DNA of 6,176 nt from contig JALSGW010000040.1 in the NCBI GenBank assembly GCA_026982585.1, positions 1 to 6,176 of the forward strand, given 5' to 3'. The notes below the pieces were generated by a model. It was given only the letters and a program-made list of their open reading frames with translations, had not been told where the DNA came from and searched no databases. Both the position numbers and the translations under genes were made by a program. This stretch comes from Alphaproteobacteria bacterium (GTDB lineage Bacteria > Pseudomonadota > Alphaproteobacteria > Geminicoccales > Geminicoccaceae). Below, in pieces: positions 1-5,911 of this stretch (within the stretch, counting starts at the first letter, position 1; every line of letters begins with the position of its first letter).

Positions 1-549
1 AGTGGGCCCGCGTCCCTTGAAGCCCAGGCGCAGACGGCTGTCTCCGCCCTCGAGGTGTCCGGCGGTGGTGCAGAAGTCCAGGCGTTCCACCAGTGCCCGC
101 CGCTCATGGCGCAGGATGAGCAGGGTCTCGCGGGCATGGGCGGCGATCTCGGGCGCGCCGCCGGCGCCGGGAAGCCGCACCCGGGGATTTCGGTAGTCGC
201 CGATCACGGTGGTGTTGACGTTGGCGAAACGGTCGATCTGGGCCGCCCCCAGAAAACCGATGTCGATGCGGCCGCCTTGCAGCCAGTAAGCGAAGATCTC
301 CGGGACCGATACCACCGCATCGGCGGTGAGGCTGAGCTGACCGTCGCCGATCGAGAGCGGCAACAGCGGCGGCTTGGCTCCGATGGGACCGGATTCGTAG
401 ATCAGCACCAGCTCCGGCGCATGCAGCCTGCGGGCGAGGTTGGCGGCGGTTCCGGGAAGGCCGATGCCGACGAAACAGGTGGCGCGATCCGGCAGCAGCC
501 GGGCGGCGGCGATGGCCATCATCTCGCTCGGCGTCCAGGAGGCGGTCAC
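1..549 (-). CDS. catJ: 3-oxoadipate CoA-transferase subunit B (CatJ type), partial: C-terminus beyond left edge
   Basis: This is the small subunit of a family I CoA-transferase that, with the upstream subunit A, transfers CoA from succinyl-CoA to 3-oxoadipate in the cytoplasm. 183 codons are visible and the frame is still open at base 1. CatJ proteins are about 260 residues, so roughly the last 75 are missing. The N-terminal part has EMMAIAAARLL (9-19) and the glycine-rich FVGIGLP (26-32). YESGPIGAKP starts at residue 51, and Glu52 is the expected catalytic glutamate that forms the acyl-glutamyl and glutamyl-CoA intermediates in this family. YWLQGGRIDIGFLGAAQIDRF, the NVNTTVIGDY strand and LPGAGGAPEIAAHA follow; these are CatJ/GctB-like blocks. 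The visible end, LGFKGRGPT, fits the usual LGLPGxGP motif. The start is GTG at 549, overlapping the subunit A stop as GTGA. AGGGAG at 558-563 lies 8 bases upstream. The 3-oxoadipate assignment rests on recalled similarity to CatJ; a related acyl-CoA substrate cannot be excluded. Confidence 0.88.
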   Translation of the reverse strand, partial: MTASWTPSEMMAIAAARLLPDRATCFVGIGLPGTAANLARRLHAPELVLIYESGPIGAKPPLLPLSIGDGQLSLTADAVVSVPEIFAYWLQGGRIDIGFLGAAQIDRFANVNTTVIGDYRNPRVRLPGAGGAPEIAAHARETLLILRHERRALVERLDFCTTAGHLEGGDSRLRLGFKGRGPT

Positions 550-1412
550 GACAGCGGCTCCCTGGGCAGCGGCCGGCCGAGCCTCCGCCGATAGTCGGCG
601 AAATCCGCCGCATCCAGCACATACCGCCGCATCCAGTCCCGAAAGCGGTCGCGATCCCGGGAGATGGAATCCCACGCCGCATAGAAACCGTTGTCGCGGG
701 CGTAATACCCCTGGGCGTAGGAGGGATGGGCACCCCCCGGCACCGGACAGACGGCGTCCACCACCCAATGGGGCAGCACACAGGCGTTGGGCGGGGGATC
801 GAGGGAGTCGACGATCTCCTCCACGGTGACGATGCTGCGGCGCGCCGCCAGCACCGCCTCCTTCTGGACGCCGAGGATGCCCCAGAGATGGACGTTGCCG
901 CGGCGGTCGGCGCGCTGGGCGTGGATGATGGCGACATCCGGCCGCACCGCCCGCACCGCCGCAAGCTCGGCGCCGGTGAAGGGACAGGCGATGGTGCGGA
1001 TATCGGGATTGAAGCGCGGAAGATCGCTGCCGCGATAGCCGTCGACGACGGCGAAGGAGAGGCCCGCCGCTCCCGCGGCGTAGGCGGCGGCGAGACCGGC
1101 ATGGCTGTGTTCGACCAGCTCGAGCGGCCGGGGCCAGCCCCGTTCCACTGCATCCCGCAGGCGGTGCAGGGATCCCACCCCGGGATTGCCGCCCCAGGAG
1201 AACACCAGCCGGCGGGCGCAGCCCATGCCGATCATCTGATCGTAGAGGAGATCCGGGGTCATGCGCACGAGGGTGAGCTCGCGGCGTCCCTGACGGATGA
1301 TCTCGTGGCCGGCGGCGAAGGGGATGAGATGGGTGAAGCCCTCGAGGGCCACCACATCGCCGTCCGCCACCAGCGCCGCCACCGCCTCCCTGAGGCTCGT
1401 GATCTCGGCCAC
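546..1412 (-). CDS. catI: 3-oxoadipate CoA-transferase subunit A (CatI type)
   Basis: This is the large subunit of the same CoA-transferase: 288 residues with the GTG start at 1412, close to the roughly 282 residues of CatI. Diagnostic blocks in order are SLREAVAALVADGDVVALEG (6-25), FTHLIPFAAGHEIIRQ (26-41), LVRMTPDLLYDQMIGMGCA (48-66), FSWGGNPGVGSLHRLRDAVE (71-90), the CPFTGAELAAV strand near 143, HAQRADRRGNVHLWGILGVQ (164-183), VTVEEIVDSL (195-204) and GGAHPSYAQGYYARDN (226-241). These fit the CatI/IpdA/GctA group rather than the shorter PcaI group. An upstream TTG at 1463 would add 17 residues. GTG at 1412 is preferred because GGGGAGGG sits 6 bases before it, the family begins close to this point (M-AE-xTLREAV), and the TTG has no clear ribosome site and lies inside the operator-like repeats. 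The gene is divergent from the IclR-type regulator, which probably controls it, and is translationally coupled to subunit B. Confidence 0.9.
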   Translation of the reverse strand: MAEITSLREAVAALVADGDVVALEGFTHLIPFAAGHEIIRQGRRELTLVRMTPDLLYDQMIGMGCARRLVFSWGGNPGVGSLHRLRDAVERGWPRPLELVEHSHAGLAAAYAAGAAGLSFAVVDGYRGSDLPRFNPDIRTIACPFTGAELAAVRAVRPDVAIIHAQRADRRGNVHLWGILGVQKEAVLAARRSIVTVEEIVDSLDPPPNACVLPHWVVDAVCPVPGGAHPSYAQGYYARDNGFYAAWDSISRDRDRFRDWMRRYVLDAADFADYRRRLGRPLPREPLS

Positions 1413-1417
1413 AACCG

Positions 1418-1425
1418 CCCTCCCC
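1418..1425 (-). promoter_or_regulatory. Ribosome binding site of catI that decides its start
   Basis: On the minus strand GGGGAGGG is followed by CGGTT and then GTG at 1412. GGAGG lies 6 bases from the start codon. The alternative TTG codon at 1463 has no comparable purine-rich site upstream, so this motif favours the 288-residue form of subunit A. Confidence 0.7.
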
Positions 1426-1456
1426 AACGCCCTGCCGGTGCCATGGGCTTGGGCGC

Positions 1457-1485
1457 TTGTCAAGGGCGATTACCGGCGATATGAG
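1457..1485 (+). promoter_or_regulatory. Predicted sigma70-type promoter of the IclR-family regulator
   Basis: TTGTCA at 1457-1462 matches the -35 consensus at 5 of 6 positions. After a 17-base spacer, TATGAG at 1480-1485 matches the -10 consensus at 4 of 6. Transcription would begin near 1492, leaving a leader of about 20 bases before the ATG at 1512. The spacer and -10 overlap the GCGAT repeats, which would suit autoregulation by the encoded protein. Prediction from sequence only. Confidence 0.5.
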
Positions 1486-1494
1486 CGATAACCG
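1466..1494. promoter_or_regulatory. Iterated GCGAT elements, candidate operator of the PcaR-like regulator
   Basis: GCGAT occurs three times in the same orientation, at 1466, 1476 and 1485, so spaced by 10 and 9 bases. The outer copies extend to GCGATWACCG (1466-1475 and 1485-1494); the middle copy reads GCGATATGAG. About one helical turn between copies would put them on the same DNA face. Regulators of this IclR subgroup (PobR, PcaU) are known to bind iterated 10-bp elements. On the minus strand 1464-1478 shares the core TAATCGC with the P. putida PcaR box as I recall it, GTTCGATAATCGCAC (10 of 15 positions). The cluster lies between catI and the regulator and overlaps the predicted -10, so control of both genes is plausible but untested. 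Confidence 0.45.
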
Positions 1495-1497
1495 CAC

Positions 1498-1502
1498 AAG
1501 GA
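1498..1502 (+). promoter_or_regulatory. Ribosome binding site of the IclR-family regulator
   Basis: AAGGA lies 9 bases before the ATG at 1512. It supports that start, as does the alignment of the N-terminus with other short-leader IclR proteins. Confidence 0.6.
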
Positions 1503-1511
1503 CCTGAGCCC

Positions 1512-2288
1512 ATGCCCCGGCGCAGTGCGGATCCCGACTTCATGCTGTCCCTCGCCCGCGGCCTTGCGGTGTTGCGGGCGTTCGGCGAAGCCCAGCGCCC
1601 CCTCACGGTGAGCGAGGCGGCGGCCCGCACCGGCATCTCGCGCGCCGCCGCCCGGCGCTGCCTCGAGACCTTGGCCCGTCTCGGCTATGCGGAACGGCTG
1701 GATCGGGTCTACCACCTGCGTCCCAAGGCGCTCGAGTTGGGTTACGCCTTCCTCGCCTCCGAGCCGCTGCCGCGGACCCTGCAGCCGCTGCTCGAGCAGG
1801 TGCGCGACCGGCTCGGCGAATCCTGCTCGGCCGGAGTGTTGGAGGGCAGCACGGTGGTCTACATCGCGCGCGCTCCCGCGCGCCGGGTGCTGTCGGTGGC
1901 CCTTTCGGTGGGAAGCCGGCTGCCCGCCTTCTGCACCTCCATGGGCCGGGTGCTGCTCGCGGGCCTTGCTCCGCAAGAGCGCCGGCGGCGGCTCGAGGCC
2001 GGCCCGCGCCCCGCGCTCACCCCCCACACCGTCACCGACGTGGACACCCTGTTGCGCCTGCTCGCCGAGGTGGAACGGGAGGGATACGCGCTCGTCGACC
2101 AGGAACTCGAGGCCGGCCTGCGCTCGGTGGCGGTGCCGGTGCGGGCGCCCTGCGGGCGGGTGCTGGCGGCGATCAATGTCGGCGTGCACGCCCAGAGGTG
2201 GACGCCCGAGGCGATGCGGGCGCGCATCCTGCCGGTCCTGACGCGGGTGGCGGAGGTGGCGGCTCCCGCCTTCCGCGCCCTGCGTTGA
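1512..2288 (+). CDS. IclR-family transcriptional regulator, PcaR/PcaU/PobR subgroup
   Basis: A 258-residue DNA-binding regulator, full length for the family (about 250-290). It opens with DFMLSLARGLAVLRAFG (9-25), followed by a winged helix-turn-helix with LTVSEAAARTGISRAAARRC (31-50), LETLARLGYAER and the wing YHLRPKALELGYAFLAS. This signature is characteristic of the beta-ketoadipate-type subgroup rather than of glyoxylate-type IclR. The effector-binding domain includes EGSTVVYIARAPARRVLSVA (111-130), GSRLPAFCTSMGRVLLAGL (134-152) and GYALVDQELEAGLRSVAVPV (191-210), then AAINVGVHAQRW (219-230). Members sense aromatic acids or pathway intermediates such as 3-oxoadipate, protocatechuate or 4-hydroxybenzoate, and can activate or repress. 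The gene is divergent from catI across 99 bp holding iterated GCGAT elements, so control of catIJ and of itself is the likely role. It converges with the TPP enzyme gene. Which effector it binds cannot be told from sequence. Confidence 0.92.
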   Translation: MPRRSADPDFMLSLARGLAVLRAFGEAQRPLTVSEAAARTGISRAAARRCLETLARLGYAERLDRVYHLRPKALELGYAFLASEPLPRTLQPLLEQVRDRLGESCSAGVLEGSTVVYIARAPARRVLSVALSVGSRLPAFCTSMGRVLLAGLAPQERRRRLEAGPRPALTPHTVTDVDTLLRLLAEVEREGYALVDQELEAGLRSVAVPVRAPCGRVLAAINVGVHAQRWTPEAMRARILPVLTRVAEVAAPAFRALR

Positions 2289-2336
2289 GCGCATCGGATC
2301 ACCCCGCACGGGGCGGTCGATGCCGGAACCCGGCGC

Positions 2337-4037
2337 TCATCCGGACTCCTCGACCAGCACCTGGACGAGCGCCGGCTGGCCCTCCCGCACCGCTCTAAGC
2401 GCCGCCTCCAGCGCCGGGCGGAGCGCATCCGCCGCCTCCACCCGGGCCGCGAACGCGCCGTGGGCGCGGGCGCCGGCCGTGAGATCGATCCTGGGCCCGA
2501 GGTCGGTCATGGGCACGGCGTTGGACCGGATCGCCTCGCCCTCCGGGTAGAGCTCCCTTACCGCCTGCCGCACCGTGCCCCAGCAGCCGTTGTCGACCAC
2601 CACCGCCAGCACCGCCAGCCCTTCGCGCGCCGCCGTGCGCAGGCACGCCTCCGGGTTGGCGAACAGGTAGGACCCGTCCCCCATCACCGCCACCACATCC
2701 CGCTCCGGGTCGGCGAGCTTGGCGCCGAGGGCGGCGGGAAAGCTCCAACCCAGTCCTCCCGCGGGCGGCTCCTTGAACCAGGCGAGCGGATCGCGCCGCC
2801 TGGTGGCCGCGTAGTCGGCGCCGAGCTCGGAGAACAGCGAGGAGGGCCGCTCCGCCAGAAGTTCGCCCAGAAGCCGGCTCAGCTGCAGCCGCTCCGGCCG
2901 GCCCCGCGCGGCGCGCCCGTTTCGGGTGCAGCGCAGCACAAGGGCCCGATGCGCCCGCAGGCGTCGCTCCCGCCAGGCCTCCTCGGTGGCGTGCCCCCGC
3001 TCCTCGAGCGCGTCCAGCAGCTGGGAGAGGGCGAGCTCCAGCTCGCCCCCGACCCCCACGTCCACCGGAAAGCCGCGCAGCGGACAGTGGGCGAACAGCG
3101 GATCGGGCGCGAGTTGGATCACCCGGGCAGAGGCCGCAGGGCGCTGGTGGAGCGGCACCCAGGGCGCCAGGGTGTCGATCACCAGCACCACATCCGCCCG
3201 CTCCACCCAGCCCTCAGGATCGCTGCCCACATGGGCGGGATGGTCGGTCGGAAAGGCGCAGCGGCTCGCCCAGTAGGAGCAGGCCGCGGCCCCGCTGTGC
3301 GCGAGCCAGCGGGCGAAACGGTCGAACAGGGAGCGGCTCGTGGGGCCGCGGGCGGCGATCACCAGCGGGCGTCTGGCGGCCGCGAGCAGCTCCGCCGCCT
3401 CCTCCACCGCCGCGGGATCCGGAGCCGTCACGACCGGCCGTTGCCGGACGGGTTCGTGGAAACACGCCTCCGGCACCGCATCGGCGAGCGGCTCGCGCGG
3501 CAGCGCCAGGTAGACCGGGCCCTTCGGGGTGGAGCCGGCCACGGCCAGCGCCCGGTCCACCAACAGCCCGGCCTGGTCGGCGACCCGGAGTTCATGTTCC
3601 CATTTGCACGCCTCCCGTACCAGCCCGGCCTGGTCGCGCATCTCCTGGCCCCAGCCGATCGGCAACGTGCGCGCCGCGGCGTGGCCCCGTTCGCGGTAGG
3701 GGGTGCGCCCCGACATCAGGAGCAGCGGAACGCGGTCGCTGTGGGCGTTGAGCAGCCCCAGCACGCCGTTCGCGAGCCCCACATTGGTGTGGAGCATGGC
3801 CGCCTGGGGGCGGCCGCTGATCAGGTGATGGCCGTGGGCCATGCCGAGGGCGAGCTGTTCGTGCGGGCACACCACCGCCCGGGGCACCGGCACGCCGCGC
3901 GCCCGCGCCTGGGCGTAGGCCTCGATCAGGGGCGGGAAGTCGGTGCCGCCGTTGACGAACAGTTGCGCGATGCGGTGGCGGCACAGGCGCTGCAGCAGCA
4001 GGGCGGCGGCGGTGGGATCGACGGGCACGTCGGGCAT
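2337..4037 (-). CDS. Thiamine-diphosphate-dependent enzyme (acetolactate synthase/benzoylformate decarboxylase superfamily), substrate unknown
   Basis: A cytoplasmic enzyme of 566 residues with the three-domain layout of the POX/ALS superfamily. The N-terminal pyrimidine-binding domain (about 10-180) has FVNGGTDFPPLIEAYA (27-42) and VVCPHEQLALGMAHG, where Glu60 is the expected residue that activates the cofactor. It continues with MLHTNVGLANGVLGLLNAHS (81-100), LLLMSGRTP and LPIGWGQEMRDQAGLVREA. The central domain (about 200-345) has LVIAARGP and ADVVLVIDTLAPW. The C-terminal domain matches the TPP-enzyme signature from L437 to S456, with GDG at 453-455. The motif ends in Asp482-Asn483 (VVVDNGCWG) where many relatives have Asn-Asn. 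It need not make acetolactate: no small-subunit gene is adjacent, and the gene sits in a transporter operon. Decarboxylation or lyase chemistry on an imported 2-oxo acid is an inference. The ATG at 4037 has GGGAGG 7 bases upstream. Confidence 0.88.
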   Translation of the reverse strand: MPDVPVDPTAAALLLQRLCRHRIAQLFVNGGTDFPPLIEAYAQARARGVPVPRAVVCPHEQLALGMAHGHHLISGRPQAAMLHTNVGLANGVLGLLNAHSDRVPLLLMSGRTPYRERGHAAARTLPIGWGQEMRDQAGLVREACKWEHELRVADQAGLLVDRALAVAGSTPKGPVYLALPREPLADAVPEACFHEPVRQRPVVTAPDPAAVEEAAELLAAARRPLVIAARGPTSRSLFDRFARWLAHSGAAACSYWASRCAFPTDHPAHVGSDPEGWVERADVVLVIDTLAPWVPLHQRPAASARVIQLAPDPLFAHCPLRGFPVDVGVGGELELALSQLLDALEERGHATEEAWRERRLRAHRALVLRCTRNGRAARGRPERLQLSRLLGELLAERPSSLFSELGADYAATRRRDPLAWFKEPPAGGLGWSFPAALGAKLADPERDVVAVMGDGSYLFANPEACLRTAAREGLAVLAVVVDNGCWGTVRQAVRELYPEGEAIRSNAVPMTDLGPRIDLTAGARAHGAFAARVEAADALRPALEAALRAVREGQPALVQVLVEESG

Positions 4038-4044
4038 GGCGACA

Positions 4045-4050
4045 CCTCCC
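4045..4050 (-). promoter_or_regulatory. Ribosome binding site of the TPP enzyme, overlapping the dctM stop
   Basis: GGGAGG on the minus strand begins at the last base of the dctM TAG stop codon and lies 7 bases before the ATG at 4037. The contact between stop codon and ribosome site suggests coupled translation of transporter and enzyme. Confidence 0.65.
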
Positions 4051-5408
4051 TAGCCGCCGAGCCGGGCCGGCAGCCACAGGGCGAGGGCGGGAAAGGCCAA
4101 CAGCAGCACCACCCTGAGGATTTCGGCCAGGAAGAACGGCATCACGCCCCGGAAGATCTCGCCCATCGGGATGTCGCGGGCGAGCGCCGAGATCACGAAC
4201 ACGTTCATGCCCACGGGCGGGGTGATGAGGCCGAGCTCCACCACGATCAGGGCGAGGATCCCGAACCAGATCTTGAGGTCCTCGGTGGACAGGCCGAAGG
4301 CGGCCCCCTCCGCCCCCTGGTAGAGACCGCCGTTGATCTCCACCAGCATCGGCCAGAAGAAGGGGATCACGAGGAGGATCATGGACAGGCTGTCCATCAG
4401 GCAGCCGAGCAGGATGAGCGCCACAAGCAGCATCACCATCACGAGCAGCGGGTCGAACCCCTGGCCGCCGATCCAGGCCGCGGCCGCCTGCGGCACCCCG
4501 GCCCGGGCCATGAAGATCTTGAGCAGCTCGGCGCCGAGCACGATGAGGTAGATCATGGCCGTGGTGCGCCCGGTCTCGAGCAGCGCGTCCTTGAGCTCGG
4601 CGAGATTGAAGCCGCGCCGGTAGAGCCACATCAGCCCGACCAGAAAGGCCCCCACCGAGGCGGCCGGGGTGGGGTTGTAGAAACCGGCGTACATGCCGCC
4701 GATCACGAGCCCGAACACCGCGAGCACCGGCAGCACCGCCAGGCTCGCGCCCACGAGCTCCTTGCGGTCCACCGCTTCCGCCCGCGGCGCGAGATCCGGG
4801 TCGAGGCGCACCAACAGCCCGATGGTGATCATGAACAGCAGCACCGCGAGCAGGCCCGGCACCAGCGCCGCCATGAACAGGGCGACGATGCTCGCCTCCA
4901 CGATCACCGCATAGATCACCAACACCACCGAGGGCGGGATGAGGATGCCGAGCACCCCGCCCGCGGCCAGGCTGCCGGCCGCGAGCCTTGGCGCATAGCC
5001 GTAGCGCAAGAGCTCCGGGAGCGCCACCCGTCCCATGGTGGAGGCGGTGGCGAGCGAGGAGCCGCACACCGCGCCGAATCCCGCACAGGCGGCGATGCCC
5101 GCCATCGCCACCCCGCCCCGCTGCCGCCCCAGCCAGGCCCGAGCGGCCCGGAACAGATCGCCCGACATGCCGGCCCGGGTGGCGAAGGCGCCCATCAGCA
5201 CGAACAGCGGCACCACCGACAGGTCGTAGATGGAGAACTGGCCGAAGGCCAGGGTCTTGAGCTGGCCGAGCAGGATGGCGGGCCCGTAGAGCAACGAGGT
5301 GCCGCCGGCGCCGACCAGGATCATGGCGAAGGCCACCGGCATGCGCAGCGCGATCAACGCCGCCAGCACCACGAGCCCGCCGATGCCGAGGGCGAGCGGC
5401 TCCATCAT
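4050..5408 (-). CDS. dctM: TRAP transporter large membrane subunit DctM
   Basis: The ion-coupled transport subunit of a tripartite ATP-independent periplasmic (TRAP) system, in the inner membrane. It has 452 residues, slightly above the usual 425-440, with about a dozen hydrophobic segments. Family marks are ALRMPVAFAMILVG (20-33), the CGSSLATASTMGRVALPEL stretch (115-133), GGVLGILIPPS (150-160), NPTPAASVGAF (245-255), GCLMDSLSMILLVIPF (335-350) and ELGLITPPVGMNVFV (391-405). The two proline-containing GILIPPS and LITPPVG hairpins are typical of the transport domain. In many relatives the segment at 245-251 reads TPTEAAA; here the Glu position is Pro248. The gene begins with two ATG codons. 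ATG at 5408 forms an ATGA overlap with the dctQ stop and is chosen; ATG at 5405 would drop one residue. It uses an Na+ or H+ gradient to import a substrate, probably an organic acid, delivered by DctP. Confidence 0.94.
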   Translation of the reverse strand: MMEPLALGIGGLVVLAALIALRMPVAFAMILVGAGGTSLLYGPAILLGQLKTLAFGQFSIYDLSVVPLFVLMGAFATRAGMSGDLFRAARAWLGRQRGGVAMAGIAACAGFGAVCGSSLATASTMGRVALPELLRYGYAPRLAAGSLAAGGVLGILIPPSVVLVIYAVIVEASIVALFMAALVPGLLAVLLFMITIGLLVRLDPDLAPRAEAVDRKELVGASLAVLPVLAVFGLVIGGMYAGFYNPTPAASVGAFLVGLMWLYRRGFNLAELKDALLETGRTTAMIYLIVLGAELLKIFMARAGVPQAAAAWIGGQGFDPLLVMVMLLVALILLGCLMDSLSMILLVIPFFWPMLVEINGGLYQGAEGAAFGLSTEDLKIWFGILALIVVELGLITPPVGMNVFVISALARDIPMGEIFRGVMPFFLAEILRVVLLLAFPALALWLPARLGG

Positions 5409-5911
5409 GCCCGCCGCAATTCGTCCAGACGGGCGCGGAGCGCGGCAAGGCTCGCGAGCGCCCACAGGGCGAGGGAGAGCAGAATGGGCACGAAGGCCCA
5501 CCAGATGGGAATGCCGAGCACGGCGGTGGTATAGCCGTAGGCCCGCTGGTCCCACATGCCGAGGCTCATGCGCCAGAGGAGCAGGGCGGCGAACAGCAAC
5601 GCCGCGAGTTCCCCGAGCAGGGCGAGACGCGTGCGGTTCCTGGCCGAGAGCCGGCTCGTGAAAATGTCGGCGCTGATGTGGGCGCCGGTGAGCTGGGCGT
5701 AGGGCAGGAAGGCGAACACCCCCACCGCCACGCCCAGCTGGGTGAGCTCCACATCGCCCGGGAAGGGACGCGCCAACAACGCCCCTCCCACCACCGAGGC
5801 GACGTTCACCGCCACCACCGCCAAAACCAGCGCCCCGCCCCCAAGCGCCCACAGCAGCGCAAGGCGCTCCAAGGCGCCGCGCAAGCGACCCGCGGCGATG
5901 TCCTCGGTCAT
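5405..5911 (-). CDS. dctQ: TRAP transporter small membrane subunit DctQ
   Basis: The small inner-membrane partner of DctM, 168 residues, with the expected four hydrophobic segments near 18-43, 55-73, 93-113 and 135-158. Family marks are PGDVELTQLGVAVGVFAFLP (51-70), with the conserved Glu55 and Gln58, then GAHISADIF (76-84), resembling the usual HIxVD motif, and GIPIWWAFVPI (133-143) in the last segment. Start and stop both overlap neighbours by four bases (ATGA with dctP at 5908-5911 and with dctM at 5405-5408), so the three genes form one translationally coupled unit. AGGCGG lies very close to the ATG at 5911 and is a poor ribosome site by spacing, consistent with reliance on coupling. Longer readings upstream of 5911 would run inside dctP and are not supported. 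Confidence 0.93.
   Translation of the reverse strand: MTEDIAAGRLRGALERLALLWALGGGALVLAVVAVNVASVVGGALLARPFPGDVELTQLGVAVGVFAFLPYAQLTGAHISADIFTSRLSARNRTRLALLGELAALLFAALLLWRMSLGMWDQRAYGYTTAVLGIPIWWAFVPILLSLALWALASLAALRARLDELRRA

Noticed and set aside
104..1153. A 349-codon minus-strand frame across catJ and catI
   Set aside because: It is a shadow frame with Arg/Ser/Pro-rich composition. The CatI and CatJ frames on the same strand explain this stretch with conserved blocks and a GTGA junction.
1413..1463. TTG at 1463 as the catI start, giving 305 residues
   Set aside because: There is no good ribosome site before it, the added 17 residues match no family N-terminus, and a strong GGAGG precedes the GTG at 1412.
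726..1484. A 252-codon plus-strand frame opposite catI
   Set aside because: It is antisense to a well-supported gene, has no domain and no convincing ribosome site, and its composition is that of a complementary shadow.
2289..2336. Possible bidirectional terminator in the convergent gap (GCCGG-AAC-CCGGC at 2322-2334, CCCC-GCAC-GGGG near 2302-2313)
   Set aside because: The stems are only 4-5 base pairs, neither has a T-rich tail on either strand, and short GC palindromes are frequent by chance in this DNA.
3592..5448. A 618-codon minus-strand frame overlapping dctM and the TPP enzyme in another reading frame
   Set aside because: It is a frame-shifted reading of the two genes, rich in Arg, Ala, Gly and Pro, without motifs. 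The true frames carry complete family signatures.
2460..5534. A 1024-codon open frame on the plus strand, opposite the TPP enzyme, dctM and dctQ
   Set aside because: Its predicted protein is a low-complexity mix rich in His, Arg, Gln, Glu and Gly with no recognisable domain. It lies antisense to three genes with clear family motifs. In DNA this GC-rich, stop codons are rare in the complementary frame, so a long shadow frame is expected.
5409..5852. N-terminal extension of DctM to 5852 (600 residues)
   Set aside because: The extra 148 residues are a shadow of dctQ in another frame. DctM homology begins at the ATG near 5408, which overlaps the dctQ stop.
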